A stretch of DNA of 13,328 nt from NCBI GenBank assembly GCA_023399375.1, contig JAEWPX010000131.1, positions 1 to 13,328 of the forward strand, given 5' to 3'. Made by a program: the position numbers and the translations under genes. The DNA comes from Pseudomonadota bacterium. Its GTDB lineage: Bacteria; Desulfobacterota; Desulfovibrionia; Desulfovibrionales; Desulfovibrionaceae. Numbering within the stretch: the stretch's first letter is position 1; every line of letters begins with the position of its first letter. The notes under the pieces are model-generated. The model was not told where the DNA came from. It did no database searches and saw only the letters and a program-made list of their open reading frames with translations. Shown here one piece after another: positions 6,611-12,369 of the stretch.

Positions 6611-7348
6611 ATGCCGCAAGCACAACCGGTCACTGTCGCCGTCATCCCCGCCCGGGGCGGCTCCAAGTCCATCCCCCGCAAGAACCTGGCCGACCTCGGC
6701 GGCCGGCCGCTCCTGGCCCGGGCCATCGAGGGCGGGCTGGCCTGCCCGGAAATCAGCCGGGTCATCGTCTCCACAGACGACGCCGAGATCGCGGCCGTGG
6801 GCCGGGAGTACGGGGCCGAAGTCCCTTTCCTGCGCCCGGCGGAGCTGGCCGCCGACGATACCCCGGATCTGCCGGTCTTCCGCCACCTGTTGTCGTGGCT
6901 TTTGGAAAACGAGGACTTCGCCTGCGATTTCCTGGTCAACCTGCGCTGCACCACGCCGCTTAGGCGTCCCGAACACATCGGCGCGGCCGTTCGCGCCCTG
7001 GCCGAAACGCCCGGAGCCGACAGCCTGCGCAGCGTGGACCGCATCCAGGGCAAGCACCATCCCTATTGGATGTTCGCCAAGGACGACGCGGGATTTTCCA
7101 AGCCGTTCGTGGCCGGCATCGACGTGCAGCGCGACTACTACCGGCGGCAGCTCCTGCCCCCGGCCTGGTCCATCAACGCCCTGGTCGACGTCATGCGCCC
7201 GTCCGTTATTTTTTCGCCGCAGGGCCCCTACGGCAAGCGCATGCTGCTGCTCGAAACCGATCCCATCTTTTCCATCGACATCGACACGCCCAAGGACCTG
7301 GTCGTCTGCCGGGCGCTCTGGGATAAGCTCGACGAACTGGCCTCGTGA
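6611..7348 (+). CDS. CMP-nonulosonate/acylneuraminate cytidylyltransferase family protein
   Basis: 245 residues. Start at ATG 6611 is supported by GGGAG seven bases upstream; the open frame back to 6554 has no such signal. The N-terminal nucleotide-binding motif IPARGGSKSIPRKNL (residues 12-26) is diagnostic of the NeuA/PseF/LegF group, which couples CTP to a nine-carbon sugar acid and releases pyrophosphate. Also seen are STDDAEIA, SLRSVDRIQGKHHPYWM and the C-terminal IDIDTPKDL, whose aspartates sit in the metal site of the family. The usual LQPTSPLR segment reads LRCTTPLR, a noticeable departure. It is divergent from the GT-C gene on its left and convergent with the DUF354 gene on its right, so it is a single transcription unit here. 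The exact sugar cannot be told from sequence; the acetamidino genes nearby fit a pseudaminic- or legionaminic-type acid. Confidence 0.85.
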   Translation: MPQAQPVTVAVIPARGGSKSIPRKNLADLGGRPLLARAIEGGLACPEISRVIVSTDDAEIAAVGREYGAEVPFLRPAELAADDTPDLPVFRHLLSWLLENEDFACDFLVNLRCTTPLRRPEHIGAAVRALAETPGADSLRSVDRIQGKHHPYWMFAKDDAGFSKPFVAGIDVQRDYYRRQLLPPAWSINALVDVMRPSVIFSPQGPYGKRMLLLETDPIFSIDIDTPKDLVVCRALWDKLDELAS

Positions 7349-7356
7349 CGTGGCTC

Positions 7357-7382
7357 TTGAAAAATACGATCGTATTTTTCAA
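7357..7382. terminator. 26-bp perfect AT-rich palindrome between convergent genes, likely bidirectional terminator
   Basis: The half-site TTGAAAAATACGA is followed immediately by its exact reverse complement, giving 26 symmetric bases around CGATCG. It starts nine bases after the cytidylyltransferase stop. The A tract, stem and T tract order reads the same on both strands, as in bidirectional terminators, although the stem has little G+C and no loop. A second, GC-rich stem GCCCG-AGCA-CGGGC lies at 7429-7442 nearer the end of the DUF354 gene. An operator is the alternative. Confidence 0.5.
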
Positions 7383-7470
7383 TAAAAAAACTGCGTTGCA
7401 AGTATTTTTCGCGAGGGGAAAGACGCTTGCCCGAGCACGGGCGCTTGTGTTGCGTCCCTAGAAAAAGACG

Positions 7471-8505
7471 TCAGGCAGCGCGGCCGCGTGCCGCGTCCGT
7501 GACCAGTTGCGCGGCAAAGGCGGCCACGTCGATGCGGTCGGCGACGAACCGCGCGGCGGCGTCGCGGGCCGGGGCGGGGTCCGGGAAACGGTCGCACAGC
7601 GCCGCAAGGGCCGCCGTGAGCTCCGTGCCGGGTGCGCCCACGGCGAGCAGGCCCGTTTGCGCCAGTTCCCCGATGTAAAAGGGCCGCGACGGGTTGAGAT
7701 ACAGGCTCGGCACGCCGCGGATGCAGGCTTCCGAGGCCGTGGTCGCCCCTTCGGTCACGCACCATCTCGCAAAGGCGAGCAGGTGGTGGAAGTCCTCGGG
7801 CGCGATAGCCGGGGTGAGCGCCGCCAGTGCGCGCGGCGGGTCGCCTTCCGGCACCACCAGCACCTTCCCTTTTTCCTGCAGCGCCGCGACCAGGGCGAGC
7901 TTTTCGTCAAGGCTCGCCGTGCGCGCGGTCAGGTCGTGTCCGGCCTCCCAGGAGGAAAAGCGCACCACGGCGTAGGGCGCGTCCGGCGAAAAGCCGTAGC
8001 GCGCGGCCACGGCCGGGTCCGGCGTGAACCGCGCCGGGTGCATGTAGGCCAGTTCGTGCAGGCCGTCGTAGCGCACCTGTTTTTTGCCCAGATCGCGGGG
8101 ATAGCCCGCCGGCGTCGCGATGACGGCGGCCAGGGGATGGCTGATCCTGTTCTCGATGCCGGCCGTGTCCGTATCGTCGAAGACCACGCAGGGCACGCCG
8201 GCCAGGCGGCAGGCCGGCGCGGTGAGCGCGCCGCCGATGGCCGCGGCCACGCCTGTGCGCTCCCTTACGAGCAGCGGGGCGAGCTTCGCCGTGCGTTCGA
8301 GGAGTTCGAGCCCGAGGCCCAGCGCGCCGCGCCGCCGCGTCCCCACGACTGTGGCCGCCAGGCCGAACGCGGTCAGGAGCCGCGCGACGATGGGGATGTC
8401 GCGGGAAACGAGGGTCACGCGGTGGCCTTTCTCCCGCCACAGCGCGATCTGGTGCCGGAAGAAGTGCACGTGGCCGGGGTGGCCGAGATCGACGAGGATG
8501 TTCAT
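7471..8505 (-). CDS. DUF354 family protein (UDP-GlcNAc 2-epimerase/GT-B-like fold)
   Basis: 344 residues. The start ATG (8505-8503) overlaps the asnB stop as ATGA, a four-base overlap typical of translational coupling. The N-terminus MNILVDLGHPGHVHFFRHQI and the later VVRFSSWEAGHD are the characteristic segments of DUF354 proteins, which resemble nonhydrolysing UDP-GlcNAc 2-epimerases and GT-B glycosyltransferases. Further conserved-looking stretches are AAIGGALTAPACRLAGVPCVVFDDTD in the first half and WCVTEGATTASEACIRGVPSLYLNP in the nucleotide-sugar-binding half. DUF354 genes are common in polysaccharide loci, but their reaction is not established, and I do not assign one. It is the last gene of the leftward operon. 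Acting on a nucleotide sugar together with AsnB is an inference from the coupling. Confidence 0.85.
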   Translation of the reverse strand: MNILVDLGHPGHVHFFRHQIALWREKGHRVTLVSRDIPIVARLLTAFGLAATVVGTRRRGALGLGLELLERTAKLAPLLVRERTGVAAAIGGALTAPACRLAGVPCVVFDDTDTAGIENRISHPLAAVIATPAGYPRDLGKKQVRYDGLHELAYMHPARFTPDPAVAARYGFSPDAPYAVVRFSSWEAGHDLTARTASLDEKLALVAALQEKGKVLVVPEGDPPRALAALTPAIAPEDFHHLLAFARWCVTEGATTASEACIRGVPSLYLNPSRPFYIGELAQTGLLAVGAPGTELTAALAALCDRFPDPAPARDAAARFVADRIDVAAFAAQLVTDAARGRAA

Positions 8506-10331
8506 GCGACGAACGCCTTGTGCCATTCGGCAAGCTGGTTGATTTTCCAGGCCGCTTCCGCCTCGGTCGGCACGGCCGCGCCGGCGGGCGTCAGTTCCGG
8601 GAACACCTCGCGCACGTAGCGGAAATTTTCCTGCGTCAGCCGTTTCCAGGCCGGCGCGGCGAGCCAGTCCTCCATGGGCGTGGCGAAGCCGAGCTTGTCC
8701 TTTCGCGCCAGGATCTCGGGCGTGGTGTAACGGCCCAGGGCCTTTTTCTGGAGGTATTTGGTCTCGCCCAGGCGGATCTTGAGCGCCTCGGGCACGCCGA
8801 GCAGGTATTCGATCAGCCGGTAGTCCAGGTAGGGCACGCGGGCTTCCAGGGAAAAGGCCATGGAGTTGCGGTCCTCCATGCGCAGCAGGTGTTCGAGCTT
8901 GAAGCGGAAATGGGCGCACAGGCTTTCGTTTAAGTTCTTGACCGCGAAAAACTCGTTGTAGATGCGGCTTTTTTCGATGTGCGCGGCGAAGAAGCCGGGA
9001 TCGGCCAGGGGGGTCGCGCGCCGCAGCAGCGCCTTGCGCGCCGCGCCGGGCAAAACCTGGAAGGCCAGCGTCTGCACGGCGGACAGGTGCTGGCGACGGC
9101 GCAGCACCTGGAAGAGTTCGCGGCCGAAATGCGCCAGCCGGCCCCGGCGCAGCAGGCCGTAGAGGTGGAAGCCGTGGAAATACTGGTAGCCGGCGAAATT
9201 CTCGTCCCCGCCCTGGCCGTCGAGGAGCACGGTGACGCCGTGTTCCCTGGCCAGGCGCATGACCGCGTACTGGGCGTAAAACGACGGCCCCGTGGTCGGT
9301 TCGTCGTTGGCGCGCACGAAGGCGGGCAGGTCGGCCAGGGCGGCCTCTCCCGTGGGGAAGGTGCGCCGGCTGACGAAGGGGTAGCGGCGGTTGAGGCCGT
9401 CCACGTAGGCCGTCTCGTCCACGGCGTGGCCGGGGTAGGCGGCGGTGAAGCAGGAATAGCCGCCATCCGCGCCCAGGCGGTCGAAGAGGATGCCGACGAG
9501 GATGGAGGAGTCGAGCCCGCCGGAGAGGCAGGAGCCCACGGGCACGTCGCTGCGCATGCGCAGCGTCGCGGCCGAGACGAGCAGCTCCTCGACCCTGGCG
9601 GCCACGGCGTCCGGGTTTTCCTCGCCCTGCGCGCCGTCCTCGCGCAGGAAGCGGCGCGGGTCCCACCAGGTCGCGACGCGCAGCCCGTCGGCGTCGGCCG
9701 TGGCGCGGCAGCCCTTGGGCAGGCGGCGCACGCAGGAGAGGAACGTCTCGTCGTGGATGTCGGTGCGGTTGAAGACCCAGTAGTCGAAGAGCGCCTGGGC
9801 GTCGACCGTGCGGGAAATCCCCGGCACGGCGAGCAGCGCCTTGATCTCCGAGGCGAAGTAGAACGTGCCGTCGACGGTCGCGTAATAGAGCGGCTTCACG
9901 CCGCAGCGGTCGCGGGCCAGGAACAGGGAGTTTTGCGCGCTGTCGTAGAGCGCGAAGGCGAACATGCCGTTTAAGCGGTCGAGGCAGTCCGGCCCCCACT
10001 GGAGCAGGGCGGCGAGCAGCACCTCGGTGTCGGTCTTGGTGCGAAACGTATGGCCCAGGGCTTCGAGTTCGCGCCGCAGTTCGATGTAATTGTAGATTTC
10101 GCCGTTAAAAACGAGCTGGTAGCGGCCGTTTTCGCCGGAAAAAGGCTGTCGGCCGTCGCTCGAGAGGTCGATGATGGCCAGGCGGCGGTGTCCCAGCGCG
10201 CAGCGGGCGTCGGCGAAAAGCCCTGCGTCGTCCGGGCCGCGGTGGCGCATGATCTGCCCGAACCGGCCCACCAGCGCCGCATCGTCCGGGGAAAGGCCGC
10301 GAGGGTTGAACGCGCCGCTTATGCCGCACAT
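8502..10331 (-). CDS. asnB: Glutamine-hydrolysing asparagine synthase-type amidotransferase (AsnB)
   Basis: 609 residues, a normal length for AsnB. Start ATG 10331 leaves Cys2 (MCGISGAF) as the N-terminal nucleophile of the class II glutaminase domain; RHRGPDD (29-35), GHRRLAIIDLS (48-58) and NGEIYN (76-81) complete the glutamine site. The synthetase half has the PP-loop SGGLDSS (270-276), LLDGQGGDENFAGY, and the late EARVPYLDYRLIEYL, all as in AsnB. Classical AsnB makes asparagine from aspartate, ATP and glutamine. In O-antigen loci close relatives (such as WbpS) are thought to amidate sugar carboxylates. Location in a glycan operon and coupling to DUF354 favour that second role, but the sequence does not prove it. 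It starts 30 bases after the toxin stop, with no clear Shine-Dalgarno sequence. Confidence 0.92.
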   Translation of the reverse strand: MCGISGAFNPRGLSPDDAALVGRFGQIMRHRGPDDAGLFADARCALGHRRLAIIDLSSDGRQPFSGENGRYQLVFNGEIYNYIELRRELEALGHTFRTKTDTEVLLAALLQWGPDCLDRLNGMFAFALYDSAQNSLFLARDRCGVKPLYYATVDGTFYFASEIKALLAVPGISRTVDAQALFDYWVFNRTDIHDETFLSCVRRLPKGCRATADADGLRVATWWDPRRFLREDGAQGEENPDAVAARVEELLVSAATLRMRSDVPVGSCLSGGLDSSILVGILFDRLGADGGYSCFTAAYPGHAVDETAYVDGLNRRYPFVSRRTFPTGEAALADLPAFVRANDEPTTGPSFYAQYAVMRLAREHGVTVLLDGQGGDENFAGYQYFHGFHLYGLLRRGRLAHFGRELFQVLRRRQHLSAVQTLAFQVLPGAARKALLRRATPLADPGFFAAHIEKSRIYNEFFAVKNLNESLCAHFRFKLEHLLRMEDRNSMAFSLEARVPYLDYRLIEYLLGVPEALKIRLGETKYLQKKALGRYTTPEILARKDKLGFATPMEDWLAAPAWKRLTQENFRYVREVFPELTPAGAAVPTEAEAAWKINQLAEWHKAFVA

Positions 10332-10361
10332 GACGGATTGCCTGCCATGATAGGGATGCGC

Positions 10362-10652
10362 CTAGCGCGGGGTTTGCCGCGGCCAGGCGCGGCGGGCATG
10401 CAGAACGCGAACTATACGTATCACCGAAGCTTGCTCCGTCTTGTAAATGAGGCAGTAGGGCAAACCCGGCACAAGCAGTTCCCTGGTGCCGGCGACGCGC
10501 CCTGGACGCCCACGTCCGGGCAACGTCTCCAAGCCGTCTGCGGCGGCGAAAATGCATTTGAGGACGGCATCCGCCGTGGCGGCATCATCCCGGCGGATAT
10601 AGGCATGTATTCCGGCCACATCGTCCGCAGCGGCATCGGACCATCTAATCAA
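10362..10652 (-). CDS. RelE/ParE family toxin of a type II toxin-antitoxin pair
   Basis: About 96 residues from a TTG at 10652 (LIRWSDAAADD, read as Met); the family begins at this strand, and no better start lies in frame. It overlaps the antitoxin stop by eight bases. The helix pair DDVAGIHAYIRRDDAATADAV, then GRGRPGRVAGTRELLVPGLPYCLIYK and the end IRIVRVLHARRAWP match the ParE/RelE toxin pattern of GR-G-R, TREL, Y and RVLH. Such toxins act on gyrase (ParE) or ribosome-bound mRNA (RelE); which target applies here cannot be told. The gene lies between hisF and asnB on the same strand, so it should be read with the operon as well as from the promoter in front of the antitoxin. Confidence 0.88.
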   Translation of the reverse strand: MIRWSDAAADDVAGIHAYIRRDDAATADAVLKCIFAAADGLETLPGRGRPGRVAGTRELLVPGLPYCLIYKTEQASVIRIVRVLHARRAWPRQTPR

Positions 10653-10890
10653 GCCTGGCCCCGGCTTGGCGCAAGCGATCCTTGAGTTCCTCGGTGGAGA
10701 CTTCGCGTCCGGCCTCGAGGTCGTCGAGGCCTTTTTGCACTTCCGCCCGGAACCATGTCTCGTACTCAAGATAGCGGTTGAGCGCGTCCTCGATCACCCA
10801 GTCACGGCTTTGCCCCAGGGTTTGGGCCATGCCGTCGATGGCGGCGAGGATTTCCTCGCTGAGTTGTATGGTCGTCGGTTTTGCCTGCAT
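10645..10890 (-). CDS. Ribbon-helix-helix (CopG/ParD-like) antitoxin
   Basis: 81 residues. Start at ATG 10890 is fixed by GGAGG (complement of 10899-10903) eight bases upstream. Longer starts at 10923 and 10965 exist, the latter overlapping the hisF stop, but they lack such a site and add unfamily-like sequence. TTIQLSEEILAAIDGMAQTLGQSRDWVIEDALNRYL (from residue 6) has the strand-helix-helix pattern of a dimeric RHH DNA-binding domain. The acidic C-terminal half (FRAEVQKGLDDLEAG, STEELKDRLRQAG) would wrap the toxin. The pair normally represses its own promoter. Gene order antitoxin then toxin with overlap is standard. Confidence 0.88.
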   Translation of the reverse strand: MQAKPTTIQLSEEILAAIDGMAQTLGQSRDWVIEDALNRYLEYETWFRAEVQKGLDDLEAGREVSTEELKDRLRQAGARLD

Positions 10891-10918
10891 TGGGCCGACC
10901 TCCGTCTTCCCGCGCGAT

Positions 10919-10946
10919 TTCATACCGGAGGGAGGGGTGCCGTCAA
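10919..10946 (-). promoter_or_regulatory. Candidate promoter of the toxin-antitoxin pair
   Basis: On the minus strand TTGACG (10946-10941, five of six consensus bases) is followed after 16 bases by TATGAA (10924-10919, four of six). The predicted transcript would begin near 10912, just ahead of the GGAGG at 10903-10899 and ATG 10890. It lies inside the 71-base gap after hisF, so the module can be expressed independently of the operon and probably autoregulates here. Confidence 0.5.
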
Positions 10947-10961
10947 GCGACCGCGCGTCCC

Positions 10962-11726
10962 TCATGCGCCCCGTATCTCCTCCAGTTCTTCCCTGGATGG
11001 GTAGCTGATAAGCACGGCGCGGCGGCGGCCGTGGAAGACGAACAGGGCTCCGGCCGCCGCCGCCGACGCCTTGCCTTCGGTCAGCGCCAGGCGCAGGTCC
11101 TCGGGGCTGCCCGCGCCGCCCGCGGCGATGACCGGAATGTCCACGGCCTCGGCCACGGCGCGCGTGAGCGCGAGGTCGTAGCCGGCCATTTTCCCGTCGC
11201 GGTCCACGCTGTGCACCATGATTTCCCCGGCCCCGGCCGCTTCCATGCGCCTTGCGGTCTCCACCGGATCGCGCGAGACGCCCTTGGTCGCGCAGCGCGT
11301 GCAGACCTCGACCCCGCCGAGCAGGCGCTTTTTGACGTCGAGACTCACGACCACGCTCTGGGAGCCGAAATTATCCGCCAGTTCCGTGACGAGCGCCGGG
11401 TTTTCCAACGCGGCGGTGTTGAGGCAGACTTTTTCCGCGCCGGCCGAAAGGATGCGCCGCGCGTCGGCAAGGCTGCGGATGCCGCCGCCGACGCCGAAGG
11501 GCATCAGGCACTGGTCCGCGACCTTTTGCACCAGTTCCAGCGGCGGGATGCGGTTTTCGCGCGTGGCGTCGATGTCCAGGATGATGAGCTCGTCCACTTC
11601 CTTGGCGTCGAAAATCTTCACCGCGTTGATCGGGTCGCCGACGTAGCGGTGCTTCTTGAAGCCCTCGCCCTTGACCAGTCCGCGGCCGGACAGCAGCAGA
11701 ATGGGGATGACGCGCGGCAGGAGCAT
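10962..11726 (-). CDS. hisF: HisF-like synthase subunit of a sugar amidotransferase system (WbuZ/HisF2 type)
   Basis: 254 residues, full length for a HisF (beta-alpha)8 barrel. ATG 11726-11724 shares one base with the hisH stop (TGATG). Family segments include FGVGGGIRSLADARRIL, AGAEKVCLNTAAL, VVVSLDVKKR, GAGEIMVHSVDRDGKMAGYD and IPVIAAGGAGS. In histidine-pathway HisF, Asp11 and Asp130 are the catalytic acids. Here Asp130 is kept (SLD130), but the N-terminus reads IPILLLSGRGLVKG, putting Leu at 11. The following FKKHRYVGDPINAVKIF also fits the HisF paralogues of O-antigen loci. Probable role: accept ammonia made by HisH and deliver it to the partner amidotransferase that forms an acetamidino sugar, in the cytoplasm. 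Involvement in histidine synthesis is unlikely but not excluded by sequence alone. Confidence 0.88.
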   Translation of the reverse strand: MLLPRVIPILLLSGRGLVKGEGFKKHRYVGDPINAVKIFDAKEVDELIILDIDATRENRIPPLELVQKVADQCLMPFGVGGGIRSLADARRILSAGAEKVCLNTAALENPALVTELADNFGSQSVVVSLDVKKRLLGGVEVCTRCATKGVSRDPVETARRMEAAGAGEIMVHSVDRDGKMAGYDLALTRAVAEAVDIPVIAAGGAGSPEDLRLALTEGKASAAAAGALFVFHGRRRAVLISYPSREELEEIRGA

Positions 11727-12346
11727 CAGGCGCGCCTCGCGAAGTTTTCCAGCATGGCCAGGCCATGGTGGTGGCTTTTTTCCGGGTGGAACTGGGCGGC
11801 GTGGATGTTGCCGCGCTCGAGGGCGGCGGCGAAGGTCTGGCCGTAGGTGCAGGTCGCCGAGGCGTCTGCCGGCGCGGCCGGGAACACGGCGTAGGAATGG
11901 ACGAAATAGTAGCGCAGGGTCGGGTCGATGCCGGAAAAAAGCACGGCGTCGGGGCGGCAAAGCGTGATCTCGTTCCAGCCGATGTGCGGGATGCGCAGCT
12001 TTTCCGCGGCCTCGGACACGTCCAGACGCCGCGTCGCGCCGGGCACGAAGCCCAGTCCCGGACAGTCGCCTTCCTCGCTGTATTCGGTCAGAAGCTGCAT
12101 GCCCAGGCAAATACCGAGCAGCGGCGTTTTTTCGTCAAGCACCTTGCGGCGCAGCACGTCGATCAGGCCGCGTTCCCTCAGGTTGCGCATGCCCGCGCCG
12201 AACGAGCCCACGCCCGGCAGCACCAGCTTGTCCGCCGTTTCGATGTCGGCCGGGCCCTCGCTGATGCGCGCTTCGATCTTCAGGCGCATAAACTTCATGA
12301 GCACCGAGCGCAGGTTGCCCAGGCCGTAATCGACGATGACTACCAT
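11726..12346 (-). CDS. hisH: HisH-like glutamine amidotransferase subunit
   Basis: 206 residues, typical HisH length. This is a class I glutaminase: the nucleophile Cys80 lies in LLGICLGMQLL, with His187 and Glu189 in QFHPEKS, and the oxyanion region LPGVGSFGAGM at 43-53. YYFVHSYAVFP is also as in HisH. It releases ammonia from glutamine and passes it through the HisF barrel. It sits between the sugar amidotransferase (23-base gap) and hisF (one-base overlap), the usual order of the WbpG-HisH-HisF trio. No clear Shine-Dalgarno sequence precedes ATG 12346; the leader is AT-rich and can form AAAATA/TATTTT pairing (12348-12353 with 12364-12369). Confidence 0.92.
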   Translation of the reverse strand: MVVIVDYGLGNLRSVLMKFMRLKIEARISEGPADIETADKLVLPGVGSFGAGMRNLRERGLIDVLRRKVLDEKTPLLGICLGMQLLTEYSEEGDCPGLGFVPGATRRLDVSEAAEKLRIPHIGWNEITLCRPDAVLFSGIDPTLRYYFVHSYAVFPAAPADASATCTYGQTFAAALERGNIHAAQFHPEKSHHHGLAMLENFARRA

Positions 12347-12369
12347 GAAAATAGGTCCATACGTATTTT

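Noticed and set aside
8979..9974. Long plus-strand open frame opposite asnB (331 codons)
   Set aside because: It is the mirror of a clear AsnB coding sequence in GC-rich DNA, where antisense frames stay open; it has no family-like motifs.
10891..10965. Longer antitoxin starting at ATG 10965, overlapping the hisF stop
   Set aside because: It would place the strong GGAGG and the promoter-like elements inside the gene; ATG 10890 has ideal spacing and gives the usual RHH N-terminus.
10962..12346. hisH-hisF as part of the histidine biosynthesis operon
   Set aside because: No other his genes are present, the neighbour is a WbpG/PseA-like amidotransferase, and HisF lacks Asp11; a sugar-modification role fits better.
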